Positions 7,189-17,164 are shown, counted from the stretch's first letter. The stretch: 64,000 nucleotides of DNA from Collinsella sp. AF08-23 (GCF_003479805.1 NZ_QUHV01000007.1:991-64990); one strand, 5' to 3'. The notes: a model not told the origin generated them from the letters alone. A program made the numbers and translations.

Positions 7189-9396
7189 ATGGTGATGGGT
7201 TTGTCCTGGTTCGCATTTTTTATGCTCGTTGCTTTCGATATCGCGGTGCTGCTGATCCCGATGCTGTCTTTGCGATCCTTCGGGTTTTCGACCCCGGTAT
7301 CCATCGGTGTCGCCCCCTTGGTTTCCATCACGGTCCTGTGTGCCATTGGCATCTTCTACGATGTTCTCGGTGCTCGCGTTTCTGCCACCGTGATGGTTGC
7401 GTCACTTGCGGTGGTTTGCGCCGTTGCCGGTCTGGTTGCCGTCGCCTTTCGCTGTGTCCGCTCGCGCAAGGGGCCCGTAGCGACTACGGCGGCGCAGTCC
7501 CTTTCGGGGACCCATTTCGCGTCTGAAGGGTCTCAAGTCGACGCTCCCTGCGAATATAGCACGCTGCCACGCGCATACACTGTCTCGCGCTGTCTGTCCG
7601 CTGGCCTTGGCGGCCGCCTGCGCTCGTCTCTCACGAGTTCGCGCGTCGACCGCTGGGGAGCTCACTTGTCGGAATTACCGCTCTACGTCGTTATCGGCTT
7701 CCTGGTATCGACGGTCATCTTCGTCGTGCCGCTCGATGGCCCAGAATCCTTCGTTCAGTATTCCGATAATCTCGCGCACATGGGCCGTATCGAGACGATG
7801 GCTGTAGACGGGCAGTATTCCATTCTCAATACGGGATACTATCCGCTCGATCTCCCGATAGAGTCGTGTCCCACGCCGGATAACCGAGGTTTCTATCCCG
7901 CCGCGTTCACGCTTTTCGCCGCTTTGGGCGTCGATTTGTTCGATTATTCCGTCACCGCTGCTGAGAACGCGTCGCTCCTCGCCTTCATGGCGTTCGTATA
8001 TCCTGTGGGATCGTATCTGCTGCATTCGGTATTGTTCCGGCAAAGGCGGGGCATCATTCTTGCAGGTGCGTTCACGTCAATGATGTTCGTAGCCTTTCCG
8101 TTTGGCTTGCTGCTCTACGGTCCACTCTATCCGAACATGGCTTCGATGTGTTGCGCCCCCCAGGTCGCGTTTCTGTTCATCTCGACCTGGTCCCCGGCAA
8201 GACCGGTTGGGCAACGGTTACTGTATGCCTTCCATTTCGTAGTCGCATCCATCGCTTTGGCCGCATTGCAGCCCAATACGGTCTTTTTGCTTGCGGTCTT
8301 CCTCGCTCCGTTCTGCTGCCACGCTCTCTTTGGGTTCGCCTCGCGCGCGGTCAAGGGCGGCGCGTTCGCATCTAAGGGGGCCGGTGTTGCCGCGGCCCTC
8401 GCCTTCGCCCTTTTCACCGTTGCCATTTGGATCGTCTGCTTCAAGCTGCCTGCGTTCGAATCGGTCGTCACCTTCAACTGGGAGAGTCTGTATTCTGTCC
8501 CGTACGGAATTTGGACTCTGCTGAGCCTCGCATTGCGCCGCGACCTGCCCCAGTATCTGGCCGCTGCGCTCGTCGCAGTAGGATTCCTGCTCGCTTTCAG
8601 GCGGGACGACCGTTGGTTAGCCGTGAGTTATGCCATCATGGGCGCAATCTACGTTGTGGGAATCACCATGGAAGGTCCGCTCAAGCAGTTGCTTGCCGGT
8701 TTTTGGTATACGGACCCCCATCGCACGGCGGCGTCGGTCGCCTTGCTGGCGGTTCCGTTGGCCTCGTTGGGGCTGGGTTCGCTGACCGATGCACTCTATC
8801 GTGCTCTTCCCGAAAGGGTTAAGGCACCTCGCGCCGCGCGTTTCAGCGTGGCGATCCTGTTCGGCGTTGCCGTATCATATGCGAACGTCATGTTTCCGAA
8901 TTTCGGCTATCCCCAGGGAGCGTTCCATGAGGCGTATGCGGAGCTGACCGCTGAGAACAAGCAGACGAAAAACAAGCTGCTGACGTTTGATGAGAGCGCG
9001 TTTCTCAAGCGTGTTGCCGAGGTCACCGGCGATGACATTGTCTTCAACAACCCCTTCGATGGTTCGGTTTTCGGCTACTCCCTTTATGACGTCAACGTCT
9101 ACTATAAATCGTTCATGCTGGACGATGAATCGAGCGACTCGATTGTGCTTCATAGCAAAATTCACCAGTACGGATCGAACTCTTGCGTCCAGGAAGCGGT
9201 AGCGCGCACTGGTGCGCGCTATGTCCTTGTGATGGGCACCTCGAACTTCAAACCGTTCCAGGAGCATACGTTGTGGTCTCCCTATACCCTATATCCCTTC
9301 GTGCATTGGACCACCTTCGATAAAATTGATCCGTCGGATCCGCATTTCAAGCTCGTGCTCGATGATGGGGAGAACAAGCTGTACGAGCTGATGTGA
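7189..9396 (+). CDS. DUF6541-type polytopic membrane protein
   Basis: The protein has about 735 residues. It has many hydrophobic helices in the N-terminal two thirds and a long C-terminal region from about residue 580 that looks extracytoplasmic. It begins MVMGLSWFAFFMLVAFDIAV; three closely spaced starts (ATG, GTG, ATG at 7189-7197) make the exact N-terminus uncertain. The layout is that of DUF6541 proteins, which are common in actinobacterial cell-wall glycan clusters. A GT-C-like role, moving sugars from lipid carriers outside the membrane, is plausible but not shown. It follows the GT4 gene after about 46 bases and is probably co-transcribed with it. Confidence 0.7.
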   Translation: MVMGLSWFAFFMLVAFDIAVLLIPMLSLRSFGFSTPVSIGVAPLVSITVLCAIGIFYDVLGARVSATVMVASLAVVCAVAGLVAVAFRCVRSRKGPVATTAAQSLSGTHFASEGSQVDAPCEYSTLPRAYTVSRCLSAGLGGRLRSSLTSSRVDRWGAHLSELPLYVVIGFLVSTVIFVVPLDGPESFVQYSDNLAHMGRIETMAVDGQYSILNTGYYPLDLPIESCPTPDNRGFYPAAFTLFAALGVDLFDYSVTAAENASLLAFMAFVYPVGSYLLHSVLFRQRRGIILAGAFTSMMFVAFPFGLLLYGPLYPNMASMCCAPQVAFLFISTWSPARPVGQRLLYAFHFVVASIALAALQPNTVFLLAVFLAPFCCHALFGFASRAVKGGAFASKGAGVAAALAFALFTVAIWIVCFKLPAFESVVTFNWESLYSVPYGIWTLLSLALRRDLPQYLAAALVAVGFLLAFRRDDRWLAVSYAIMGAIYVVGITMEGPLKQLLAGFWYTDPHRTAASVALLAVPLASLGLGSLTDALYRALPERVKAPRAARFSVAILFGVAVSYANVMFPNFGYPQGAFHEAYAELTAENKQTKNKLLTFDESAFLKRVAEVTGDDIVFNNPFDGSVFGYSLYDVNVYYKSFMLDDESSDSIVLHSKIHQYGSNSCVQEAVARTGARYVLVMGTSNFKPFQEHTLWSPYTLYPFVHWTTFDKIDPSDPHFKLVLDDGENKLYELM

Positions 9397-9466
9397 TGAT
9401 ACGCGCGGGACAATCGCCTCGACGATCGCCCCGCCGAGTTATTGGGACGCCTCGAGTCTGGAGAGC

Positions 9467-10549
9467 ATGATGGCGCGTCGAACAATCTATATGGATGTGC
9501 TGAGCATCTTATCCTGTATGGCGGTGGTCTATCTCCATTGCTCAACCGTTGTCTTTTTGAACGAGGGCAACCTTCTGTGGTTCCTGTCCGTTATCGTCCA
9601 GTCGCTGTTCAGTTTTGCCGTTCCTGTCTTCTTCATGATGAGCGGTGCGAATCTGCTCAGCTATCGCGAGAAGTACGACACGAAGACATTTTTGAAAAAG
9701 CGTCTGAAGCGTGTGGTCGTTCCACTGGTGGGGTTCAGCTTGCTCTATTACGTGCTTTCCTGCTGCGCGCCGGGCGCATTCGGCCTTTCGGCTCGCGAGC
9801 CAAGTGTCTCGGACTTCGTAAGTGAGCTGCTGATGAATCAGATCTGCGATATCTATTGGTTCATCTATTCGATTATAGGGCTCTATCTAGTGACCCCGCT
9901 GTTATCCTACGCCGCGCGGGATAAGCAGCTCCTCCGCTATCTGCTCACGCTCAGCTTCGTCTCGACAGCCGTCATTCCGTTGATCAACCGGTTCGCGCCG
10001 ACGCATACGTTGCTGAGTCTCTTTGCCATTCCGTATCTTACAGGACCCATCTTCTTCTATCTACTTGGGTATTACGTCCAACATCATGTCGAGATCGATA
10101 GGAGGGCACGTGGCGTCTCGGCTCTCGTCATCGTTGGGTCGCTTGCCATCATGGTCGGCATGACCTTGAAGACCAATATCGGCCATACGGTTGCTTCGGG
10201 CGAATTTGCAGACTTTGACAACTTCTACCTGAATATCCAGCACGTGTTCTGCGCCTGCTATTCCTGCGCGGTCTTCGGGCTGCTGAAGGGCGCCGAGCCG
10301 TGGTTCCAGAAACGCGGTGTATTCCGCAGCGCAGGCTTTCGCTTGCTTTCCTCCGTCACGCTGTACGTATACCTGATCCATATGCTCGTCATCAACATGC
10401 TTGATGTCTATGTGCCCCATAGCGTTATATGGGATCTTGGCGTCAGGCCCCCGGTCGTCGTCCTGGTCTCTGTGATGTTCGGGCTTCTTCTGGTCGCTGT
10501 TAAGAGTGTCGCCAACGGGCTTTGTGCCCGTTTTGAACGCAATGGTTAG
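9467..10549 (+). CDS. Acyltransferase family 3 (OatA/WecH-like) membrane protein
   Basis: The 360-residue integral membrane protein has about ten predicted helices. It begins with RRTIYMDVLSILSCMAVVYL followed by HCS, the conserved early His in helix 1 of Acyl_transf_3 proteins. PVFFMMSGANLL and later YVYLIHMLVINM are also typical. These enzymes carry acetyl or similar groups across the membrane onto sugars. No periplasmic SGNH domain is fused. Its place between DUF6541 and a GT2 gene suggests O-acylation of the surface glycan. Either of two adjacent ATGs (9467, 9470) may start it. Confidence 0.85.
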   Translation: MMARRTIYMDVLSILSCMAVVYLHCSTVVFLNEGNLLWFLSVIVQSLFSFAVPVFFMMSGANLLSYREKYDTKTFLKKRLKRVVVPLVGFSLLYYVLSCCAPGAFGLSAREPSVSDFVSELLMNQICDIYWFIYSIIGLYLVTPLLSYAARDKQLLRYLLTLSFVSTAVIPLINRFAPTHTLLSLFAIPYLTGPIFFYLLGYYVQHHVEIDRRARGVSALVIVGSLAIMVGMTLKTNIGHTVASGEFADFDNFYLNIQHVFCACYSCAVFGLLKGAEPWFQKRGVFRSAGFRLLSSVTLYVYLIHMLVINMLDVYVPHSVIWDLGVRPPVVVLVSVMFGLLLVAVKSVANGLCARFERNG

Positions 10550-10556
10550 GTGAAAG

Positions 10557-11516
10557 ATGAAAAAGCCACGCGTATCAGTTCTTGTGCCCATCTATAATGT
10601 CGAACGTTATTTGCCGAAATGCCTCGATAGTCTTGAAGCGCAGACGCTGAAGGATATCGAATTCATCTGCATAAACGATGGGTCGACCGATTCTTCACTC
10701 GAGATTGCTCAGCGGTATGCCGCACGCGACGACCGATTCCAGATTATAGACAAAAGGAACTCGGGCTATGGGGCGTCGATGAACTGTGGAATGCGCGCCG
10801 CGCGCGGCCAGTACATCGGTATCGTCGAGTCGGATGACTTCGTCTCTCCCGATGCATTCGAGGAGCTCGTCGCGCGCTCTCGGTTCGGGATGCTCGATAT
10901 TGTGAAGGCTGATTACTTTGAATATGACGGTGCTGATGTCCGTTCGTTCCCGTTTGCATCGTTTCCACACGGATGCGTCATTGATCCCCGCCGCTATCCC
11001 CAGATTCTGCGGACGGTGCCCTCGATCTGGGCGGCAATCTACAAGCGCTCGATGCTCGAGGAGAACGGCATCAGCTTTATCGAGACGCCGGGGGCATCGT
11101 TTCAGGACACCTCGTTTACGCTGCGCTCCTGGATGGCCGCACGGCGTGTGCGCCTTGTCGATGCAGCGTATCTACACTACCGCGTTGACCGTGTCGAATC
11201 CTCGGTGAAGTCGGACAACAAGGTGTTCGAGGTTTGCGGTGAATTCGCGTGCGCTCTGGAGTTCTGTCGTGCCGATCCCGCTCGATCTGCTGCCTTCCTC
11301 TGTGACCTCTTTGGACAGCAGTTCAGTACATATCGGTGGAATTACGACCGTATTTTCGCAGCGCACCATCTAGAATTTGCCGAGCGTTGGGCCGATGAGT
11401 TCCGAATCCCCTTTGAAAACGGGGAGCTCGATGAATCTAGATTCGAGCCTGGTGACTGGGCTCTTATGCTCGAGCTGTTGCGTGATCCTGCTGCCTTTGC
11501 GGTTTCACGCGGATGA
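10557..11516 (+). CDS. GT2 glycosyltransferase
   Basis: The 319-residue cytoplasmic GT-A enzyme contains VSVLVPIYNVERYLPKCLDS, then CINDGSTDSS and VESDDFVSPDAF (donor and metal binding). It starts seven bases after the acyltransferase stop with a weak AGGTGAAAG site, so it is co-translated. The C-terminal third carries no recognisable extra domain. It closely resembles the enzyme at 17443-18549, including the RNSGYGASMN/KENAGYGAGCN segment, so the two are probably paralogues. A strong terminator follows 25 bases after the stop and ends this operon. Confidence 0.88.
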   Translation: MKKPRVSVLVPIYNVERYLPKCLDSLEAQTLKDIEFICINDGSTDSSLEIAQRYAARDDRFQIIDKRNSGYGASMNCGMRAARGQYIGIVESDDFVSPDAFEELVARSRFGMLDIVKADYFEYDGADVRSFPFASFPHGCVIDPRRYPQILRTVPSIWAAIYKRSMLEENGISFIETPGASFQDTSFTLRSWMAARRVRLVDAAYLHYRVDRVESSVKSDNKVFEVCGEFACALEFCRADPARSAAFLCDLFGQQFSTYRWNYDRIFAAHHLEFAERWADEFRIPFENGELDESRFEPGDWALMLELLRDPAAFAVSRG

Positions 11517-11541
11517 CATCGCGATCCGCGTGAAAGGGGAT

Positions 11542-11577
11542 GCGGGCGGGTCGATCGGCCCGCCCGCTCTTTGCTTT
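11542..11577 (+). terminator. Rho-independent terminator
   Basis: GCGGGCGGG (11542-11550) pairs with CCCGCCCGC (11559-11567) around an eight-base loop and is followed by TCTTTGCTTT. It ends the GT4-to-GT2 operon. Confidence 0.8.
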
Positions 11578-12560
11578 AGCGGCAGGGCTCCTTGATCGCG
11601 CCCAGCCAAACGTCGGTTGGGTTGAGGATCGCCTCTGGTACGACGGGATGGTTGCGCTGCTCATTGCTGGTTGCCACTATGGCGGTGACATCGATCTCGA
11701 GCTCCCTGTCTTCGATGGGATGATCCGGATAACGGCAGGTTTCCGCCAGATAGCGCATCGTGTTCGGATAATGTGCATAACTCGCTGCGCATGCGTAAGA
11801 TCCTGGGATGCCCAAGATGCTCGCGATGAGTGCGGAATGACGTTTGCACGAGAGGTAGATATCTCAGCTTGTGAGCGCAGGCTTCGATAGGCCCGTCTCG
11901 CCGTCCGTGATTTCGATACGATCCGTCAGCGTGTCGTCTGCCGCTATCTGGTCGAGAAGTCCGTGGTGATAGCGATGTCCTTCATGGCGCAGTTTGATGC
12001 AGGGTGCGAGTTGGATGTGGTGGTCGGCGTCTGCACAGCATGGGTCGGTGAGAGCCGCGGGGTAGTGCCCGCGCGTGGATTCGATGCGGAGCGCGACGAA
12101 GTCGATCGCGATGAGGCGGCCACCTTCTCGTCCGTCCTTTTCTCGCCGGGATGCTGTTTGCATGCGGTCGGAGCGAAACTGCTACAGCCCGTTGCTCGCG
12201 TAGGCTAGATTGTAACAGGGCTCGACCTTATCCATGTAGACCCTGCGTTGTTTTAGTGTCTCGATGGGTAGGAGGCCACGCAGCGAAAGGTTTCGCATCC
12301 CGTGTTGACGACTTTGAGTTTCCGTGCGAATTTCGACTCACCGAGGTCCTCGCTCGTGCTCATTTACAAGGATCTCTCCCGAGCTCGAGGAACGCCTGCA
12401 ACGTCGCAATTTCGAGGTTCACGTATTGGGCGTCGTGTTTTTCAAATTCAAACCGCGCTTTGGTTTCGTTGGCCGCTCAATGCGTGCCGGCAATCGCCGC
12501 ACGCTTTTTCGATGCGAGATCCATGTTCATCCGGGTATCTTGTTTGAGTCGATGAATGTG
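11576..12560 (-). pseudogene. Decayed polysaccharide pyruvyl-transferase-like gene
   Basis: No intact frame survives, but one minus-strand frame keeps protein character. Around 11864-12120 it reads PCIKLRHEGHRYHHGLLDQI, then RIEITDGET. An in-frame TGA follows, then DIYLSCKRHSALIASILGIP and, beyond that, RELEIDVTAIVATSNEQR near the 3' end. 'S-(R/K)-H-(S/G)-x-(L/I)-I-A-x-x-x-G-I-P' is the His-containing motif of the PS_pyruv_trans (WcaK/CsaB) family. Further upstream (to about 12560) coding sense is spread over several frames with stops. The reading suggests a pyruvyl-transferase or related enzyme lost recently. The family call is moderate, and the 5' boundary is a guess. Confidence 0.45.
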
Positions 12561-12688
12561 CGCTTGAAATGATCAGCTGGTAGGGGTGGCTGCATGAGTC
12601 GGTTGATGAATTCCATGGCTCCTCTGAGTCGACGCTCGATTACTTTATTCGGTTCATGTGCGGAGAGGCGCAGTGGTTCACCGCGCAT

Positions 12689-12716
12689 CTGTCAATTGTC
12701 AGCGGTCTAGTACAAT
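12689..12716 (+). promoter_or_regulatory. Putative promoter of the tandem glycosyltransferase genes
   Basis: CTGTCA (12689-12694), 16 bases, then TACAAT (12711-12716), about 58 bases ahead of the GTG at 12775. TACAAT also occurs just upstream of several other genes here (ptsH, metK, and the response regulator on the minus strand), which supports it as the local -10 form. Confidence 0.45.
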
Positions 12717-12774
12717 GGCGATGTCATCATCTCGTTCTTCATCTTTATGAAGTCGTTCAGCCTGGAGGGTTTTC

Positions 12775-14040
12775 GTGCCCCGATTCTCTATCTGCATAGC
12801 TTCATACAACGACGGGGACTATCTCTCCGACTGCCTTTCAAGCTTGTTTTCTCAGGATTTCGAGGATTTCGAAGTCGTGATCGCCAACGACGGCAGCATC
12901 GATGCGACTGAGTCCATCTTGATGGACGCTTCTGTCCATGACCGGCGCGTGGTGCCTGTCATGTTGTCAGAAAACCAAGGGACTCATTGCGCCCGAGCTG
13001 CAGCCGTCGAGCGCGCTCGCGGTGACTACATCTTGTTTCTCGACTCTGATGACAAGTTGCTGCCGGGGACGTTGACGGCGCTGGACGAGCGCCTGGCTCG
13101 GACGAATTCTGATTACCTTCATTTCGGTATGGAAATCGTTGCGTCTTTTGCGATCGATGCCGCTGAGGTCACTGACATGGAATCGCAGGCGAACGCCCGG
13201 CTGCACGTCGCAGACCGTACCGATATCCTTTCGCTCGCGTATACGCTCGAGGGTGGGTATCAGCTTGATTGGCGTGTCACGCAGCGCGTTTTTGCCGCGT
13301 CCACCGTGAAACGGGCTTTTGAATCTCTTCCCCATGAGCGCATTGGTTTCGCAGAGGACGGCCTCGAGCACTTCGCAATAGCTTTGCACACCAGCCGCCC
13401 AGTGATCGCGAACGACATCAAGGGCTACCGTTATAACTATTGCACCGGGGCGACCGGGTGCAAATCGTTCTCGTTGCCATTGTGGTCGCGGGTCGCCGCC
13501 TCCTTTGGCCTGGTGTCCCGGGTCTCCCGCCAACTCGCCGAGCAGCTTGAAGGGCAGTGCGATTCGCTTCTCGCTCGTGTGGCGCTCGATGCGGCGGACG
13601 GGTTCTCTAGCCGTCTAGGAGAGCTCCTTTTTGCCCAGTGGGACGTTCGTGACGACCCTGTCCTTTCTCAGGAGGTCTTCGAGCGGGCGTCCAGCGCTTT
13701 CGGGGTCGTTCCCACAGCGGCGCAAGTTATGAGACTCGTTCGCGATGAGGCGTACGCCGTCTGGGATGCTGGGGGTGTTCCAGGTGACAACAGACGGTTT
13801 CTCGCGTGGTACGCATGGGCAGAGCATGCGGTTGAGGTAGCTGGTGTCACTGCGACATCGGACGCGGCGTATCGGCTGTATCAAGAGTATCGCGATGTTG
13901 CGGCGGGCCATATTCGCGATCTTGGGCTTCGTGAGCAAGAGCTTAAGGCAGAGTTTTTTCCTCAATCAAAGGCTGAGGGCGATGAATCGGAGACATTGCT
14001 GCATCACGTGCTCTGCCGTCTAGTCAAGAAGATTCGTTGA
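12775..14040 (+). CDS. GT2 glycosyltransferase (single-module paralogue of the next gene)
   Basis: GTG 12775 follows a TGGAGGG site. The 421 residues begin RFSICIASYNDGDYLSDCLS, then ANDGSIDATESIL and FLDSDDKLLPGTL, the GT-A donor site of GT2 enzymes. The second half has no recognised domain but matches the corresponding part of the 1006-residue neighbour (LDWRVTQRVFA / QDWRFTQRAFA; YRDVAAGHIRDL / YNAAHGHIDDL). It ends just where the neighbour's DUF4422 module begins. The pair therefore looks like a tandem duplication. The 55-base gap to the next gene and its GGGAGG site suggest one operon. Confidence 0.87.
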   Translation: MPRFSICIASYNDGDYLSDCLSSLFSQDFEDFEVVIANDGSIDATESILMDASVHDRRVVPVMLSENQGTHCARAAAVERARGDYILFLDSDDKLLPGTLTALDERLARTNSDYLHFGMEIVASFAIDAAEVTDMESQANARLHVADRTDILSLAYTLEGGYQLDWRVTQRVFAASTVKRAFESLPHERIGFAEDGLEHFAIALHTSRPVIANDIKGYRYNYCTGATGCKSFSLPLWSRVAASFGLVSRVSRQLAEQLEGQCDSLLARVALDAADGFSSRLGELLFAQWDVRDDPVLSQEVFERASSAFGVVPTAAQVMRLVRDEAYAVWDAGGVPGDNRRFLAWYAWAEHAVEVAGVTATSDAAYRLYQEYRDVAAGHIRDLGLREQELKAEFFPQSKAEGDESETLLHHVLCRLVKKIR

Positions 14041-14095
14041 GCTCGCCTTCTGAAAGGTATTATTTAAGTAACAATGTCAGTAATGGGAGGCTTTT

Positions 14096-17000
14096 GTGCC
14101 ACGTTTTTCTGTTTGCATCCCCTCGTATAACAACGCTTGCTATTTGGATGCCTGCGTTAAGAGTGTTTTGTCTCAGGATTTCCGCGATATCGAGCTCATC
14201 GTTATCAACGACGGTAGCACCGATGATACCTGCATGCTTCTGAATCGGATTGCTTCTAGTGATGCCCGTGTGATCGCTGTCAATCGCGCCGACAACCGCG
14301 GGCTGCACCGCACGCGCGCTGAGGGTGTTGAGCTTGCTACTGGCGACTACACCGTGTTTCTTGATTCAGATGATGAATTCCTTCCTGGCTTTCTTACGAA
14401 GCTGGATTCCGCCCTTCGGGCGAATCCTGTTGATTTGCTGCATTTTGGTATCAAGGTGGAGGACTGCGGCGTAGGGACTTCCGAGGCCAGTCAGTTCGAG
14501 AGCTACATTAACGCGCCTCTCGAGGAGTTGACTGGTGAGGGCATCATGCGCGCCGTCTTCTCTCCGGGCGCGGGAGGTTATCGACAGGATTGGCGTTTCA
14601 CGCAACGTGCATTTGCGACGCCGCTGTTGAAGCGCGCGTTCGATTCCATGACCGGGGCTGATTTGGGCCGTGCCGAGGATGCGTATGAGAGCTTCGTAAC
14701 GCTTGCCATGGCGACCCGTTCGGTCACGCGGAACGATATCGTTGGACTGCTCTACAACTATGGCCGCGGGGTCAATTCGGGCTCCTCGCTTTCTATCGAG
14801 GACTTTGCCGAGGATGCTCATGAGTTCTGGTCCTCCGTCTGCGCAATCAAAAATCATGCGGAGCGTATGGGCACGACCGTTGCCAAGGAATGCTCCGATG
14901 GTGCTCGTTGGAAGCTTTTCGACTTGCTGTTCAATGACTGGTCGAATCGTGTCGCGGACTGCGATAAGGTCGAAGCGGCGCGTGTGGCTGGCGTCCGCTC
15001 CTCGTATATCGCTTGCGCTGTCCAGTTGATGCGTCTCGCCCGCGATGCTGCGTACTCCGCATGGGAGGCGGATGAGTCCCTGGACGAGGGCGCGTCGTTC
15101 CTCGAGTGGTACGAGGCCGCTCGGGAGCTTGCGGGCAACGAGGCGGCGCATTCACGCCGGTATCAGGCGTTTTACAACGCCGCCCATGGGCATATCGACG
15201 ATTTGCGCCGTCGCACCAGGCTACGCACTTTCGATGAACAAGACGTTCGCATCTTTGTTTCCACCCATAAGCGCGTCGACCTTTTCGATAGTAAAGTCCT
15301 GCAGCCGGTACAGGTCGGTTGCTCCATGCGCGACATGCGCTACGATTGGGCTCTGCATGATGACGAGGGTGAGAACATCTCCACGCTCAATTCCATGTAT
15401 TGCGAGCTCACGACTCAGTATTGGGCGTGGAAGAACATCGATGCACCCTATATCGGTTTCTGCCATTACCGTCGCTACTTCGATTTCTCCCCCGAGCTCC
15501 ATGAGCAGAATTCGTATGGCGAGATCATGGATGGCCGCATCGACCAGGTTTCCCAGGCAAAGTACCATTTGGATGACGCGTCGATCTACAAGGCGCTCGA
15601 GGGTGTCGACATCGCGACCACGGTGGTCCAAGATATTCGTTCCTACATGGGTCCCGAAGCGACGCTGCGTTCCCAGTATGATGCCGCCGACCATCTCTAC
15701 GTCGAAGATCTCGACCGTGTCGTCGACATACTGGTAAGGCGTCACCCCGAGTACTCCCAGGACGCCCGCGCGTTCCTCTCCGGTCATACGGGCTGTTTCT
15801 GCAACATGTTTATCATGAGGCGCGATATCTTCCGCGCTTATTGCGAGTGGCTCTTCCCGCTTCTCGAAGAATTCGTGAACACCACCGATATGAGCAAGTA
15901 CAGCCGTGAGGGCGTCCGCACCCCTGGCCATCTGTCTGAGCGGCTTCTCAACATCTACCTGCTCCATCAACAGCGCATGCATCCGGAATTGTCGATTAAA
16001 CGCCTGCAGTGTGTCCATTTCCAGGAGCCTGATTATAAACCGGGACTCAAGATGCCCGTGCGCCTCGACGACCTTCGCCAGATCGTTCCCGTGGTCTTCG
16101 CATCGGATAACAACTACGTGCCGATGCTCACTACGACAATTTACTCGATGCTGTCGAACGCCTCGAACAACTATCGCTACGATATCACCGTCTTGCATCG
16201 TGACATCTCCGGTGCGAACCAGGCGATCATGCGCGAATTCTTCTCAAGTTACGACAACGTCAACCTTGGCTTCTGTGATGTCTCGCAGGTTATCGAGAAA
16301 TATAACCTCACGACGAATAACCCGCACATCAGCGTCGAGACGTATTATCGCTTCTTGATTCAAGATCTGCTGCCGTATTACGACAAGGTTCTGTATCTCG
16401 ATTCCGACTTGATCATCAGGGGGGATGTCTCCGAGCTCTTCGCTACCGATCTGGGCGATTCGCTGCTGGCCGCCGCGCACGATATCGATTTTGTCGCCAA
16501 CGTTAATATGAAGCGTGGCGATCGCCTCGCCTATGCCAAGGAGATCCTTGGCATGAAAGACCCCTATAGCTATTTCCAGGCCGGAGTCCTCGTCTTGAAC
16601 ACGAGGGCCATGCGCTCGCGTCACACGATGGAGGAATGGCTTGAGTTCGCCTCCGACGACCGATTCATCTACAACGATCAGGACGTCTTGAACGCGCATT
16701 GTGAGGGAGAGGTCGTATATCTCGATTACAGCTGGAACGTCATGATCGACTGCTTTGGCCGTATCAATAAGGTTTTTACCTTTGCTCCAGCCTACATGTT
16801 TGATGCGTTCATTGAGTCCCGTTCCAACGAAAAGATCGTTCACTACGCTGGTTTCGAGAAACCTTGGAAGCTGGCGGGATGTGATCGTGGTGAGCTCTAT
16901 TGGCGCTACGCACGCGAGACGCCATTTTATGAGTCCCTTCTCCAGCATTCGATTGCGGGTAATCGTTCTGGCCGCCTACCTGATTACCTCATACATGAGC

Positions 17001-17116
17001 CTGCCCTATCCCCCAGAAGTCCTCTTCGTAAGATTGTTGACCCTATCGCGCCGTTGGGATCAGCTCGTCGAGAGCTTGGTAAAAGTATTATTCGCGCGAT
17101 TCGGGGTATCCGTTAA
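14096..17116 (+). CDS. Three-module glycosyltransferase: GT2 - DUF4422 - GT8
   Basis: The protein has 1006 residues from GTG 14096 behind GGGAGG. Residues 1-330 are a GT2 module (RFSVCIPSYNNACYLDACV, FLDSDDEFLPGFL). Residues about 382-645 are DUF4422 (VRIFVSTHKRVDLF, CELTTQYWAWKNI, YIGFCHYRRYFDF), a family with glycosyltransferase features. Residues about 662-940 are GT8 (VPVVFASDNNYVPMLTTTIY, VLYLDSDLIIRGD with the DxD metal site, FQAGVLVLNT, HYAGFEKPW). GT8 members often add galactose or glucose in LPS-like chains. No signal or membrane helix is visible. Three transferases on one chain suggest sequential assembly of a defined oligosaccharide. A terminator follows the stop. Confidence 0.9.
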   Translation: MPRFSVCIPSYNNACYLDACVKSVLSQDFRDIELIVINDGSTDDTCMLLNRIASSDARVIAVNRADNRGLHRTRAEGVELATGDYTVFLDSDDEFLPGFLTKLDSALRANPVDLLHFGIKVEDCGVGTSEASQFESYINAPLEELTGEGIMRAVFSPGAGGYRQDWRFTQRAFATPLLKRAFDSMTGADLGRAEDAYESFVTLAMATRSVTRNDIVGLLYNYGRGVNSGSSLSIEDFAEDAHEFWSSVCAIKNHAERMGTTVAKECSDGARWKLFDLLFNDWSNRVADCDKVEAARVAGVRSSYIACAVQLMRLARDAAYSAWEADESLDEGASFLEWYEAARELAGNEAAHSRRYQAFYNAAHGHIDDLRRRTRLRTFDEQDVRIFVSTHKRVDLFDSKVLQPVQVGCSMRDMRYDWALHDDEGENISTLNSMYCELTTQYWAWKNIDAPYIGFCHYRRYFDFSPELHEQNSYGEIMDGRIDQVSQAKYHLDDASIYKALEGVDIATTVVQDIRSYMGPEATLRSQYDAADHLYVEDLDRVVDILVRRHPEYSQDARAFLSGHTGCFCNMFIMRRDIFRAYCEWLFPLLEEFVNTTDMSKYSREGVRTPGHLSERLLNIYLLHQQRMHPELSIKRLQCVHFQEPDYKPGLKMPVRLDDLRQIVPVVFASDNNYVPMLTTTIYSMLSNASNNYRYDITVLHRDISGANQAIMREFFSSYDNVNLGFCDVSQVIEKYNLTTNNPHISVETYYRFLIQDLLPYYDKVLYLDSDLIIRGDVSELFATDLGDSLLAAAHDIDFVANVNMKRGDRLAYAKEILGMKDPYSYFQAGVLVLNTRAMRSRHTMEEWLEFASDDRFIYNDQDVLNAHCEGEVVYLDYSWNVMIDCFGRINKVFTFAPAYMFDAFIESRSNEKIVHYAGFEKPWKLAGCDRGELYWRYARETPFYESLLQHSIAGNRSGRLPDYLIHEPALSPRSPLRKIVDPIAPLGSARRELGKSIIRAIRGIR

Positions 17117-17124
17117 ATTGCTTG

Positions 17125-17164
17125 AGGCGACCCAGTTCCCTTTGAGAGGCGTGGGTCGCCTTTT
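17125..17164 (+). terminator. Rho-independent terminator after the three-module gene
   Basis: AGGCGACCCA (17125-17134) pairs with TGGGTCGCC (17152-17160), followed by TTTT. It ends the GT2 / three-module operon. Confidence 0.8.

Noticed and set aside
11864..12208. Short open frames on both strands in the decayed region
   Set aside because: Each lacks a ribosome site and none spans the motif-bearing segments. They are pieces of one degraded gene.
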